In this document: positions 8,042-17,168 of the stretch, in pieces
How the letters are laid out: every line of letters starts with the position of its first letter
Position numbering within the stretch: the stretch's first letter is position 1
Assembly (NCBI GenBank): GCA_009783705.1
Contig: WRCX01000003.1
Span: 18,954 to 82,953 of the forward strand
DNA length: 64,000 nucleotides
Reading direction: 5' to 3'
Origin: Candidatus Bathycorpusculum hydrogenotrophicum
GTDB taxonomy: Archaea; Thermoproteota; Bathyarchaeia; Bathyarchaeales; Bathycorpusculaceae
Notes under the pieces: generated by a model
Database searches by the model: none
Told to the model about the DNA's origin: nothing
What the model saw: the letters and a program-made list of their open reading frames with translations, nothing else
Position numbers and translations under genes: made by a program

Positions 8042-8501
8042 TAAAAATTCTTGTTCCTACTGTGAGTGTTTCCAATTCTTGGCAGGGGTGTTTTTTTGTT
8101 TGTGTTTCTAAGTTTGGGCGGGGTGCGTTCGCGTCGCCAAGCGGTCGCTGTCGCGCCGATCAGCGCCGCTCACGCATTATCCTAACACCGAAGAACACGC
8201 GGCAGGGGCGTTTTTTTGTCCTCACTCAAAAATCGCAAAAAGCGGGACAAGTGGTTTTTGCGTCCGAAGCTCCGACTAATGCCGCCCATGTGGTGGGAAT
8301 TGTCCGCGCCCTACGGGGTCTTTCACGGAGCTTCTCCCTACAGACAGCGGTGAGGGCTAAAGTCCCGACTAATGCCGCTCCCATGGCTGGATTTGTTCGC
8401 TTCCCGTGGGGCTTTTTGTGCTTTTGGCTAAAAAGTGCGGGAAGGGCGCACTTACACAATCGCACCGCGATTGTCCAACATTCATGCGGGTTTGAGGGTT
8501 C
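8042..8501. other. Non-coding leader of the first relaxase, oriT candidate
   Basis: About 460 bp with no convincing gene. It contains repeated motifs: CTTGGCAGGGG at 8078-8088, a related GCGGCAGGGGCG plus T-run near 8199-8217, and a degenerate pair of CGACTAATGCCG-containing segments near 8272 and 8364, each followed by a G/C-rich stretch. CTTGGCAGGGG recurs upstream of the second relaxase (12242-12252). A transfer origin upstream of its relaxase is the usual arrangement, so this is a candidate oriT or leader. A frame across it has unnatural, low-complexity translation and is not supported. Confidence 0.35.
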
Positions 8502-10055
8502 TTGCGAGCTGAAACGTCGGAGGTATTTTTAACGCCGATTTATCATCTCAGCGTTAAAATTATCGGCAGGGGGTCGGGGCGGTCTGCTGTGGGTGCGGCG
8601 GCGTACAGAGCTGGGGAGAAGCTGAAATCGGTGGATGCGGCGGCGTATCGGGCGGGCGTAGAGTTAGAGGGCGACGAAATAACCCACGACTACACAAGAA
8701 AACAAGGCGTTGTGCACAAGGAAATAATTTTGCCCGATAACGCGCCCAAAAATTACGAAGACCGCGAGACCCTGTGGCGAGCGGTAGAAGCAAAGGAAAA
8801 GCGGCGCGACGCAAGGCTGGCGCGGGAAATCGAAGTCGCGCTACAAATAGAGTTTGACTTAGAAGAACAAAAAGCCCTACTCTGTGAATACATAAAAGAA
8901 AATTTTGTTGACAAGGGTATGATTGCCGACTTTGCCGTGCATAATAAAGGCGACGGTAATCCCCACGCGCATATTATGTTGACTACCCGCCATGTTTCGC
9001 CCGACGGTTTTGGGGGTAAAAACCGCGACTGGGACGAAGACATTGAGCTTTTAAAATGGCGCGAAAACTGGGCGAAAATTAATAATCAAAAGTTTGAGGA
9101 AAAAGGGCTAGATTTGCGAATAGACCATCGCTCATACAAGGAACAGGGCATTGACCGCGAACCGACCATACATTTAGGACACAAGGCAACGGCGTTAGAG
9201 AAAAAAGGCATACACACCGAGCGCGGCGACAGAAACCGCGAAATCCAAAAACGCAACGCCGAACGCGCCAAACAAGCGGAGCGCAAACAGGAAGCCACTG
9301 AAATTCCCGACATTGAACCTACCACCGAAAAAACCGCAAAACACCTAAACAAATTAAGAGATGACTACATCACGCTTGAAAAAGACTTATCCGAGCTAAT
9401 AACAACGCGCAATGAAATTAGAGAAGAAATCCCCCGCTTAAACTTCCGTGCCGAAAATATGGACGAACACGCCAAAAACATTGAAGCCCTACAGAGCAGA
9501 ATCGCAGAACTACAGCAAACCCGCCAAAACCTAAACTTTTTACAACGGACAAAAAAACAGGAAACCAACCAAGCACTCAAACACGCCGAACAGGAAACAC
9601 GCCGCGCCGAGATATTTTTCAAAAACCGCTTCGGCATAGACCCAAACCAAACCCCAGACGAAATCAAACGCCTACAAAAAATAGTCCGCGAAAAACAAAC
9701 CGACCTAAACACTAAAAACGCCGCCATACTAAACATCATGGACACCCAAGACAAAATCCTCTTAGACTACCACACCCAAAAACTCATCGTCCAAACCCGC
9801 CCCAACAGCCAACAAATAGACAAACTTTTGGAACACATGAACACCCCGCCCGAATCCGTCCGTGACCGCCTCCTCCAAGAACGAATCGACCGCCGCCTAA
9901 ACATCATCCCCGACCAAGATTTCCAGCGCGTTATCGAAAAATTACCCCAATACCAAACACAAACCCTAATCGAACAACGTAAACGCGCCGAAACGGTCAA
10001 GCGTGAACAAGAAAAATCGAGGGAGCGCATCCGAATAATCGAACGAAGCCGTTAG
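8502..10055 (+). CDS. MobA/MobL-family relaxase, about 507-517 aa
   Basis: Conjugative relaxase that nicks the transfer origin and pilots DNA. The relaxase core begins KIIGRGSGRSAVGAAAYRAGE, includes a TLWRAVEAKEKRRDARLARE helix, and carries the metal-binding histidines in GNPHAHIMLTTRH (about residue 150). A long charged coiled coil (from about 260) ends in an FGIDPNQTPDEI-containing tail domain. The only regular start is TTG at 8502. Alignment with the second relaxase puts the natural start at 8532, where an ACG stands in place of ATG, 8 bp after a perfect GGAGG. The start codon may therefore be mutated or non-canonical. It is the first gene of the transfer region. Confidence 0.88.
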   Translation: MRAETSEVFLTPIYHLSVKIIGRGSGRSAVGAAAYRAGEKLKSVDAAAYRAGVELEGDEITHDYTRKQGVVHKEIILPDNAPKNYEDRETLWRAVEAKEKRRDARLAREIEVALQIEFDLEEQKALLCEYIKENFVDKGMIADFAVHNKGDGNPHAHIMLTTRHVSPDGFGGKNRDWDEDIELLKWRENWAKINNQKFEEKGLDLRIDHRSYKEQGIDREPTIHLGHKATALEKKGIHTERGDRNREIQKRNAERAKQAERKQEATEIPDIEPTTEKTAKHLNKLRDDYITLEKDLSELITTRNEIREEIPRLNFRAENMDEHAKNIEALQSRIAELQQTRQNLNFLQRTKKQETNQALKHAEQETRRAEIFFKNRFGIDPNQTPDEIKRLQKIVREKQTDLNTKNAAILNIMDTQDKILLDYHTQKLIVQTRPNSQQIDKLLEHMNTPPESVRDRLLQERIDRRLNIIPDQDFQRVIEKLPQYQTQTLIEQRKRAETVKREQEKSRERIRIIERSR

Positions 10056-10062
10056 AAAGAAA

Positions 10063-10713
10063 TCAACTGCGAAAATTTTTAATTTCCCCTAATTTATATA
10101 TCTCCATAGAACTCCGTGCCTTAATTGCCTTAATTTCCGCTTCATTATCTAATAATTTTTGCATAGATAAGTGCACCGCTTTTTCAAAACGCTGAACAAA
10201 ACCCGTATCTTTCAAAGATATATTCGGCAGGGTTTCTTCAAAAATATTCGCCCAGATTTTATCTGCAACAATTTTACCCTCATCTTTAGTAAATGGTTCT
10301 AATGGTTGTCCGTTTATTTGCTTACCTTCAGCAGTATATGTTGTTTTACTCCATTCACCTGTTTTATCCAGTTCGGACAACGTAACACTAACATTGCGGT
10401 TAATATGAACTCTAAGGGTGTTTGTTTCGAGCGAAGCCGTGCCACCCCAATCCCTCCAAGACGCCGCCAAAACTTCCTTGCCATCACCTTCCTTTATCCT
10501 ATGCTTATGCCCGTGCCCCTTTTCTTTAGTGCTTGTTGAATAAATAGGAATACCGCGACGATTTTCTTTGACTTTAAGGGCGTTTGTTACGCTGTTCGTC
10601 ACCAAATAACCGGCCTTCTGTACAGCCAAAAATGCCTTAAATGATTCGATAGGTTTATACATTTTAAAATCACCTTCAACTTTCCTTGCAAATTTACGAA
10701 TCCAATTACGCAA
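10063..10713 (-). CDS. Unknown protein, 216 aa
   Basis: Unrecognised. Soluble, with a basic N-terminus (MRNWIRKFARKVEG), a Lys/His-rich stretch (KEKGHGHKHRIKEGDGKEV) near residue 65-85, a beta-rich centre (NTLRVHINRNVSVTLSEL) and a helical C-terminus. An alternative start is the methionine of MYKPIESF, 17 residues in. It is convergent with the first relaxase (7 bp apart) and lies between the two relaxase genes with the 10941 gene, so it is accessory cargo. Its AT-rich base use differs from the C/A-rich relaxase genes, which suggests separate acquisition. Confidence 0.5.
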   Translation of the reverse strand: MRNWIRKFARKVEGDFKMYKPIESFKAFLAVQKAGYLVTNSVTNALKVKENRRGIPIYSTSTKEKGHGHKHRIKEGDGKEVLAASWRDWGGTASLETNTLRVHINRNVSVTLSELDKTGEWSKTTYTAEGKQINGQPLEPFTKDEGKIVADKIWANIFEETLPNISLKDTGFVQRFEKAVHLSMQKLLDNEAEIKAIKARSSMEIYKLGEIKNFRS

Positions 10714-10940
10714 AATTCATTGTTAAAATTAATCGGCAATCTTTAAAAAAACACTTTTTTATGAATAAATTATATTTTTACCACATCAACTTCACACCAC
10801 ATATTCTATCACATTATTTTATCTTTTACAACATATTTTTCAAAATAATATTGTAAAATATTTTTTTGATTTTTAATTTGCCTCTATTTACAATTTCTTT
10901 CAATAAAGTTTATAAATTATCGGTTATACATAAAGTAGGC

Positions 10941-12113
10941 ATGATAGATTCGCGTATATCGAAAACGATGAATCGCATAGCGAACAATAAACACGCTGAA
11001 ATAATAAACCTATTATTATCCATATTCATGTTTCCCGTTGGACTTTTCGTAATTAAAGCGCCTATTGCTGAAAGCATATTATTATCAGCTTCATTTTTTT
11101 TGGTTACACGAATTTGGATAATTCATTTTAAAACTTCTGAAATTAACGAGGATACATCTTCTGACATCGGAAAGCTTGAAAATGTCAATAAAAATGTAAA
11201 CGCAATGAACACTACTGTAAACACAATAAACACTAATACAAACACAGCAAACGATACTGTAAATACAATAAGCGACAATGTAAATATGTTAGCTGTTTCA
11301 ATAGGTGAACTGAGCGCTATTACTAATTATCGTAAAATAGTTCTAGAAAATTTAGCAGATACAGCACAAAACCTAAGCAAGTTAAGTGATACAGAAGAAC
11401 AAACATTTTTTTATCAGTGGTATAGAAAAGAGTTGACAAAGCTAACAAAAAATCTGCGCAATACTAATGACAGCAAATACGTCAGGTTTATGGTCTATAG
11501 ATTGCACGACGAGGAACATCAAATCTATAAAGTATTTGAGAGTAAAAGGAATAGGTTTTTCTATGCTCCTTGTACCTGCAAAAGCATCAAATGGTGGTTA
11601 AACCCCTATGGCGAGTGTTTCACAAAGTTTATTCATAAAAATGTCCAAAGCGGAAATATCGAACAGGTTCGCCGAATTTTTATTTATGAAAATGAAAAGG
11701 AGTTCCGTAGCGCACTTGTTAAATTTGCCTTTGTCCTTCATAACAATGGCGTATACAAATTTAAAATAATTTCAAAAACAAGATTTGACGCCCGTTTTAA
11801 TACAAGAAATGGAACCGGCAATCACAAAGCGGATTTTGGCATATTCGGAGAAGAATATGTGTGGGAAGTTACAAATGGTACTGATGAGGGCGGCCCAATA
11901 AGTGGCGATTTTTCTATGGATGAAAATAAGGTTAATTGGTATAAACAATTTTTTAACGAGATGTGGGATGAATTGGACGATTACAAATTTAATGACAATA
12001 AGATAGGTAATGAAATAGTACTAGCATGTGCAAAATATGCAGAACAGGGTATCACAAAGTTACCTAAACTTTACGAAGATTACGAAAAAGAAAAAGCCAG
12101 AAAAACAGCTTGA
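10941..12113 (+). CDS. Membrane-anchored protein with Asn/Thr heptad region, 390 aa
   Basis: Unrecognised. From the ATG at 10941 there is a hydrophobic pair of segments (IINLLLSIFMFPVGLFVI, then ESILLSASFFLVTRIWII), then a repetitive N-V-N-T/N-T-I-N stretch that looks like a coiled coil (about residues 85-130), then a 250-residue soluble domain. That domain has cysteines in YAPCTCKSIKWW and a conserved-looking GNHKADFGIFGEEYVWEVTN segment. The layout (anchor, coiled coil, cytosolic domain) fits a sensor or effector. An in-frame TTG at 10866 would add 25 residues, but the ATG is preferred. AT-rich, unlike its neighbours. Confidence 0.5.
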   Translation: MIDSRISKTMNRIANNKHAEIINLLLSIFMFPVGLFVIKAPIAESILLSASFFLVTRIWIIHFKTSEINEDTSSDIGKLENVNKNVNAMNTTVNTINTNTNTANDTVNTISDNVNMLAVSIGELSAITNYRKIVLENLADTAQNLSKLSDTEEQTFFYQWYRKELTKLTKNLRNTNDSKYVRFMVYRLHDEEHQIYKVFESKRNRFFYAPCTCKSIKWWLNPYGECFTKFIHKNVQSGNIEQVRRIFIYENEKEFRSALVKFAFVLHNNGVYKFKIISKTRFDARFNTRNGTGNHKADFGIFGEEYVWEVTNGTDEGGPISGDFSMDENKVNWYKQFFNEMWDELDDYKFNDNKIGNEIVLACAKYAEQGITKLPKLYEDYEKEKARKTA

Positions 12114-12241
12114 TTGTTTAAAAATAAGTTCTTGTGCAAATTAAATCAACATGCGGAAAATAACAGTTGTGTTTAAAGAGAAAAACTAAAAAATCTGGAT
12201 GGACGCTTACATTATTGCCTCTGCATTGAGCGGTAGCCGCT

Positions 12242-12325
12242 CTTGGCAGGGGCATCTGTGTTAGCATCCTTCCAGTTAATGGGAGTGCGCAACTATACAA
12301 TTTCTTCGAAATTGTATGTATTTTT
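12242..12325 (+). promoter_or_regulatory. Repeat motif and strong hairpin before the second relaxase
   Basis: CTTGGCAGGGG at 12242-12252 repeats the motif at 8078-8088. Next comes a 10-bp perfect hairpin (arms 12295-12304 and 12308-12317, loop TTC) followed by a T-rich run, 18-20 bp before the first ATG of the second relaxase frame. It could be the terminator of the upstream gene or part of a transfer origin. Confidence 0.45.
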
Positions 12326-12390
12326 GAGATAATGGACAAACCATGCCGAATAAACTAATTTCAAGTACGTTAAGGCAGGGGGCTCGTAAG

Positions 12391-13953
12391 ATGGCGATTT
12401 TTTACATGGATGTAAAGATTATCGGCCGCAGTTCGGGACGCTCCGCGATCGGCGCGGCGGCATATCGAAGAAGCGCAAAAATGCACTCAATAGCCCATGC
12501 CGCATACCAAAGAGGCGAAAAAATAATCGGCATAGGCGATAAAGTAACCCACGACTACAGGTCAAAGGGTGGTGTGGTGTATAGTAAAATTATGTTGCCC
12601 GATGACGCACCACCCGAATTTATAGACGCGCAAACCCTTTGGAACGCCGTCGAAGCAAGCGAAACACGCAAAAACGCCCAACTCGCACGCGAAATAATAG
12701 TCGCCCTGCCCAAAGAATTCAACCTATCAGAACAAAAAGTGGTTTTAAGGCAGTACATAAAGGAAAACTTTGTCAGTAAAGGTATGATTGCAGACTTTTC
12801 TATCCATGACAAAGGCGACACCAACCCCCACGCCCACATAATGCTCACAACCCGCAATATTTCACGAAATGGCTTCGGAAATAAAAACCGCAACTGGAAC
12901 AAAAAAGAAAACCTATTGGAATGGCGCAAAGCTTGGGCACATATAAATAATGATATGTTTAAACGCAAAAGACTAACCCAACGCATAGACCACCGAACAC
13001 TCAAAGCACAGGGCTTAGACCAAGAACCGACCATCCATTTAGGACATGAAGCGGCGGCATTAGAAAAGAAAGGCATCAAAACCGAGCGCGGCGATTATAA
13101 CCGCGAAATCCAACGACGCAACACCGAGCACACCAAAAAGGAGGCAGAAATCATGGAATTACAAAAACCAGAAATCGACGACCCAAAGAAACTCACACAA
13201 AAACCGGAACACATAAACAAATTAGCGCCCGACCCTGCACCAAACGAAATAATCACTAAACTAAAAACCGCAAACCGCATGAACCAATTACCCCAACAAC
13301 AACCGCCCACACCAACAACCCAACCCACAAAAAAACCAAACATCATACAAAGAGTAAATCACACAAGGCAACTACGCAAAAAATATACCCGACCCATACA
13401 TGATTTACATATCCTGACAGCGGAACGCAACATCAATAAAAATGAAAGCTTGCATTTAAAATTACACTCCGAAGAAATGGACGAACACGCCAAAAACGCC
13501 CAAACAGCAAACCAACATATAGCGGTGTTGGAAGCAGATTTTAAAAATTTGCATTTTTGGGAAATCAGACGCAAACAAAAGTTAAAAAAGACAATAGAGC
13601 AAGCAAAAACCGACAGCCGCATAGCAAACTATCACTTTAAAATAAAATACCGCATTACACCCGACCAAGCCCCCTCGGAAATCAAGCGGATACAAAAACA
13701 AATCCATATCCTTGAGTTTAAAATTGAAAAGCAAACCCACCAAATAGCAAGACTTTCACAAGAAGTTGACATTGCCAAACGCGAATATCTCCGACAGGGG
13801 CACATGGTCAAAAGACGTTCCAAGCAACCCAGAGTTTTAACAAGCCGCCGTCAAAGCGTTTCTGAGCTAATAGGCAAACTTCGCGAAAAAACAGGAAAAG
13901 CAAGGGGGAAAGCTGTCAAGCGAATTAAGTCAAATAAAAATAAAACATTCTAA
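12391..13953 (+). CDS. Second MobA/MobL-family relaxase, 520 aa
   Basis: It starts MAIFYMDVKIIGRSSGRSAI and follows the first relaxase closely through TLWNAVEASETRKNAQLARE and the histidine motif NPHAHIMLTTRN. It then diverges into a proline/threonine-rich linker (about 285-330 of the longer frame) and a charged coiled coil. It ends in a basic tail (KAVKRIKSNKNK) and lacks the terminal domain that the first relaxase has; a separate gene for that kind of domain follows at 13966. An upstream ATG at 12343 would add 16 residues without a good ribosome site. Two relaxases in one element is unusual; one may be a decaying or specialised copy. Confidence 0.85.
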   Translation: MAIFYMDVKIIGRSSGRSAIGAAAYRRSAKMHSIAHAAYQRGEKIIGIGDKVTHDYRSKGGVVYSKIMLPDDAPPEFIDAQTLWNAVEASETRKNAQLAREIIVALPKEFNLSEQKVVLRQYIKENFVSKGMIADFSIHDKGDTNPHAHIMLTTRNISRNGFGNKNRNWNKKENLLEWRKAWAHINNDMFKRKRLTQRIDHRTLKAQGLDQEPTIHLGHEAAALEKKGIKTERGDYNREIQRRNTEHTKKEAEIMELQKPEIDDPKKLTQKPEHINKLAPDPAPNEIITKLKTANRMNQLPQQQPPTPTTQPTKKPNIIQRVNHTRQLRKKYTRPIHDLHILTAERNINKNESLHLKLHSEEMDEHAKNAQTANQHIAVLEADFKNLHFWEIRRKQKLKKTIEQAKTDSRIANYHFKIKYRITPDQAPSEIKRIQKQIHILEFKIEKQTHQIARLSQEVDIAKREYLRQGHMVKRRSKQPRVLTSRRQSVSELIGKLREKTGKARGKAVKRIKSNKNKTF

Positions 13954-13965
13954 GGGGCATCTATT

Positions 13966-14601
13966 ATGATGGGCAAAGAACCAAATGTTCTAAGATATAA
14001 ATTTGATGAAGACAGAGACGAAGCTGAGGGTATATTTTTTTATCGCGTAGAAAGTATTGATGCACCTGTCAAAAGTATAGCGGAAATGCAGGGCAGGTCG
14101 GCGCAGTCGCAAGAAAAACGGCGAAAGCTACGCACTTGGATAGCGCATGAGAAACAACTTGATAGGGAAATCGAACAATTAGAGCACGAAATAAGGATTG
14201 CGAAGCGTGATTTTAAGGAAAATTTCGGTATTGAACCCGAAGAAGCTCCTGCTGAAATAGAGTGCATACGAGAACAAATCCGCGAAAACGAACATGCCAA
14301 CAACATCCGAAACGCCCGAATATCAGAGCTTACAGAGTTACAAGAGGCTATTGAATTAGAGTATAAAACGCAAATGTTACCTTTTGACCTTCTCCCCGAT
14401 AAAGAAGAAATGTATAGATTGTTAGAAGATCTGGAGGAATTAACAAAAGACACTGATGAAAAACAAATATATAACGAAACTAAAAGTCTGATAAACACCA
14501 TCACGGACGAGACTTTCAAAAAAAGTATTGCAAAGTTGCCAATAGAACAAGTTCAGGTTCTAATAAAAGCTTGCAAAACAAAGGGAAAACACAACCTGTA
14601 G
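13966..14601 (+). CDS. Stand-alone relaxase tail-domain protein, 211 aa
   Basis: Helical and charged. Residues about 85-105 (FKENFGIEPEEAPAEIECI) match the tail of the first relaxase (FKNRFGIDPNQTPDEIKRL), and the ending (ETFKKSIAKLPIEQVQVLIKA) matches its C-terminus (QDFQRVIEKLPQYQTQTLIE). It starts 12 bp after the second relaxase, which lacks this domain, so the relaxase seems to have been split into two chains or partly duplicated. It is likely a partner of the relaxase in the transfer complex. Confidence 0.6.
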   Translation: MMGKEPNVLRYKFDEDRDEAEGIFFYRVESIDAPVKSIAEMQGRSAQSQEKRRKLRTWIAHEKQLDREIEQLEHEIRIAKRDFKENFGIEPEEAPAEIECIREQIRENEHANNIRNARISELTELQEAIELEYKTQMLPFDLLPDKEEMYRLLEDLEELTKDTDEKQIYNETKSLINTITDETFKKSIAKLPIEQVQVLIKACKTKGKHNL

Positions 14602-15034
14602 CGAATCTGATGAACATAAATTGACGTGGGCTATAATGTCGCCGTCCCCATCGGCGGCGCTTACGCTCAAACCCCTCGCGCCCTCTCGCTCATCGCTCCG
14701 AAGTCGCGCTTCGTTACGCGAGGGGATGCTACACTTCGCGCACGCGGAAGTGCATGAACCTTCGCTCCGCTCGCTTGCACGCCGCCTGACGGCGACCAGA
14801 AAGAGGGCGCGCAGAGTAAAAGAAAGATTCCGAGGAACGTTATCAACATCTAAAAAGGAATTAGCGAATACTTAGAAAGAATGTAACGGAGAGGAAAGAA
14901 GCGTTAAATAAGTCATTAGGTTAATTAGTTTACATAAAATCTCCTGAAAAGCAATCCCCGAATTTGAGCGCGTCCGATGTGTGTTCTTCCCGCATGTCGG
15001 GCGCGTTCTTTGCTAACAAAGTTTTCAAAATCTG
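14602..15034. other. Non-coding region with a G/C-rich inverted-repeat block
   Basis: No supported gene. About 14640-14830 is much richer in G/C than its surroundings and contains a long-range dyad: GCGCCCTCT near 14688 and AGAGGGCGC near 14805, with further short dyads between (CGAAGTCGCGCTTCG and others). It could be a structured RNA, a transfer-origin relic or a recombination scar. The remainder (14840-15030) is plain AT-rich DNA. Confidence 0.35.
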
Positions 15035-15063
15035 TTGACTGCCGCCTTATTTTGGGATATAAT
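15035..15063 (+). promoter_or_regulatory. Sigma70-like promoter of the coupling-protein operon
   Basis: TTGACT at 15035-15040 and TATAAT at 15058-15063 with a 17-bp spacer, 45 bp upstream of the coupling-protein start. This is bacterial consensus in both elements and spacing. Confidence 0.65.
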
Positions 15064-15108
15064 TTAATAAGTTTATAAATCCAAGCGGCGCAAATAATTT
15101 GATATATC

Positions 15109-16596
15109 ATGGGTTATACGTGGGATTTCGGCGCAGAAATTACAAGTTATATTATGAGTTTTTTAATTCAAATTTTTTCGGGTATCGTGTCAGCCTTTTT
15201 GCGTCTTTTCGGAAGGCAACCCAAAAATCCCTACAAAGCCGCCGAACACACCACACGCGCAACAAAAAATCCCCCCGCCAACAGACAATTAATGAGCGCG
15301 GAGCCTCACGGAATTTTCTTTGGGAAACAATACAATCAATATGTCATAAAGCCCGAAGAAACCGACGGACATGTTTTAGTGGTCGGGGGTACGGGCACGG
15401 GAAAAAGCTCATGTATCGCCATCCCCACACTCCAAAACTGGAGGGGAACAATATTTGCAGTTGATATTAAGGGTGAGTTATACAAAAACACCAAAGACAA
15501 CCGCAGAAACATTAAACTTTTCGACCCCGAAAACAAAAATAATCGCTATGTATATGACCCCTACGTTTTCTTAAATCAAAGCACCAATCCCGCGCAGGAA
15601 GCCCGCGCGATCGCCCAAGCCGTCATACCCCTGCCCCACGATGTAAGAGAGCCGTTTTGGATTGAGAGCCCACAAATAATTTTAACAGGCGCAATTCTGC
15701 ACTATCACCACGCAAAATGTAGCTTTATCGAAACCCTCCGCAACATTCAGAGCCAAAACGCCCAAACCCTAATAAAAATCATATCCGAAAGCTCAAACGA
15801 CAAAGCAAAACTATGCGCCAAATCCTTTGAGGGCATGGACGGCAAGGTTTTAGCGGGAATTTTCACCGAAATCACACGAGGCATAATCGCCCTTGTGACC
15901 GACGACGATATTGTCGCGGCACTATCTTATGAAGAAACTAAGGAAATCATATCCCCGATGGACTTAGAAAGCGGCACGGATGTTTATATCAAAATCCCCG
16001 AATATTTCTTGACTCAATGGAAAAGCCTTCTAACCCTCATGGTTAATCAGTTTATCAGCTTTTTTGAGCGGCGCAAAGAAAGCCCTGACAACCGCCCGAT
16101 ATTGTTTTTATTAGACGAGTTCCCGCGCCTCGGCAAAATCCCTGCCATAACCGACGCATTAGCAACCCTGCGCTCCAAAAAAATTACTATCTGCATAATT
16201 ATTCAAAGTTTAGCCCAGCTCAAAATGATATATTCGCACGATGCGCAGGAAGTCATCGCCGACACATGCGCTTTTAAAGCCGTATTAGGCGCGACCGATG
16301 CAAACACACAAGAATACTTCTCAAAACTCGTCGGCACATACGAGAAAATCCGAAGCTCTCACTCACAAAACTATGACCCCTACATAGGCGCACCCACAGG
16401 GCATAGCACCCAAACCGCGCAGGACTACGAAAAACGCATCATAAAACCCGAAGAATTTGCCGCCCTGCAAGACCAACTCATTCTGCTATACCCTCTGCCC
16501 AAAAACTTTTGCAGAGTGCGAAAATTGCCATATTATATAAACAAGGGCCAATCTAATTCTACGCCAAACGCTTCGGGAGATATGCCGCTTGAATAA
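15109..16596 (+). CDS. VirD4/TraG-type conjugative coupling protein, 495 aa
   Basis: Membrane ATPase that delivers the relaxase-DNA complex to the transfer channel. An N-terminal hydrophobic segment (about 12-32) anchors it. Walker A is VVGGTGTGKSSCIAIP (about 87-102), a VDIKGELY segment follows, and Walker B is ILFLLDEFPRLGKIP (about 327-341), followed by the typical LRSKKITICIIIQSLAQL. Slightly shorter than many TraG proteins but the ATPase core is complete. The next gene overlaps its end by 8 bp, so they are cotranscribed from the promoter at 15035. Confidence 0.92.
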   Translation: MGYTWDFGAEITSYIMSFLIQIFSGIVSAFLRLFGRQPKNPYKAAEHTTRATKNPPANRQLMSAEPHGIFFGKQYNQYVIKPEETDGHVLVVGGTGTGKSSCIAIPTLQNWRGTIFAVDIKGELYKNTKDNRRNIKLFDPENKNNRYVYDPYVFLNQSTNPAQEARAIAQAVIPLPHDVREPFWIESPQIILTGAILHYHHAKCSFIETLRNIQSQNAQTLIKIISESSNDKAKLCAKSFEGMDGKVLAGIFTEITRGIIALVTDDDIVAALSYEETKEIISPMDLESGTDVYIKIPEYFLTQWKSLLTLMVNQFISFFERRKESPDNRPILFLLDEFPRLGKIPAITDALATLRSKKITICIIIQSLAQLKMIYSHDAQEVIADTCAFKAVLGATDANTQEYFSKLVGTYEKIRSSHSQNYDPYIGAPTGHSTQTAQDYEKRIIKPEEFAALQDQLILLYPLPKNFCRVRKLPYYINKGQSNSTPNASGDMPLE

Positions 16597-17164
16597 TTCC
16601 CCTGTCCCATACATCAAAAAAAATATAGGCTATAACACTTTAGGCTTTTTAGTACTGATAACATTAGGCTTCTACGTCCCATATTTCTATAGTAAATTCA
16701 TACCGAAAATAAACGCCATGACGCAAACCGCGTTCGGCACGAAAATCAAGGAATTTAAAACGGGCCTTTTTGCGGTAGGCTGGGGCATAATTCTTTCGCC
16801 TTTTTCCTTTGTGCTTGCAAAGGCGCTCATTTCAAATGAGGGGCTTAACTCAACAGTCACAGCGATACTGAACTCAACAAATACGCTGGTGCTTGTCGGG
16901 GTTATAGCGGCGTGGTTGGTTTTGGTTTTTGTTATGTATGGTTATGGCATGGGCGCGGTGCGCGGCTGTAATAAGCAGTTATTACAACTTGCAGAGTATT
17001 ATATGTGTGATGAAGTAGAGAAGATATTGGACGATTATGGGTACACTTTGGAAAATCTGAAACCCTTAGAATCAAAGGGTATTGCTATGGAGAAATTTAA
17101 TCTTGCAATGGCTAACGCGCTAATAGAGGAGCATAATAAAAGTCTCCTGTTCGGGCGCGATTAG
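16589..17164 (+). CDS. Membrane protein of the transfer operon, 191 aa
   Basis: It starts at TTG, overlapping the coupling-protein gene by 8 bp. Three hydrophobic segments: about 16-34 (NTLGFLVLITLGFYVPYFY), 58-80 (GLFAVGWGIILSPFSFVLA) and 98-120 (NTLVLVGVIAAWLVLVFVMYGYG). A soluble helical tail (EEVEKILDDYG-like) follows. I do not recognise a named family. Position suggests a membrane partner of the coupling protein. Confidence 0.6.
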   Translation: MNNSPVPYIKKNIGYNTLGFLVLITLGFYVPYFYSKFIPKINAMTQTAFGTKIKEFKTGLFAVGWGIILSPFSFVLAKALISNEGLNSTVTAILNSTNTLVLVGVIAAWLVLVFVMYGYGMGAVRGCNKQLLQLAEYYMCDEVEKILDDYGYTLENLKPLESKGIAMEKFNLAMANALIEEHNKSLLFGRD

Positions 17165-17168
17165 GGGC

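Noticed and set aside
8023..8532. An open frame of about 169 codons before the first relaxase
   Set aside because: The translation is low-complexity and reflects repeated non-coding motifs, it starts at a hairpin terminator and has no ribosome site; treated as a leader/oriT candidate.
14621..14875. An open frame of 84 codons over the G/C-rich block
   Set aside because: The Ser/Arg/Leu-rich translation arises from the inverted repeats and base skew; no domain or start signal.
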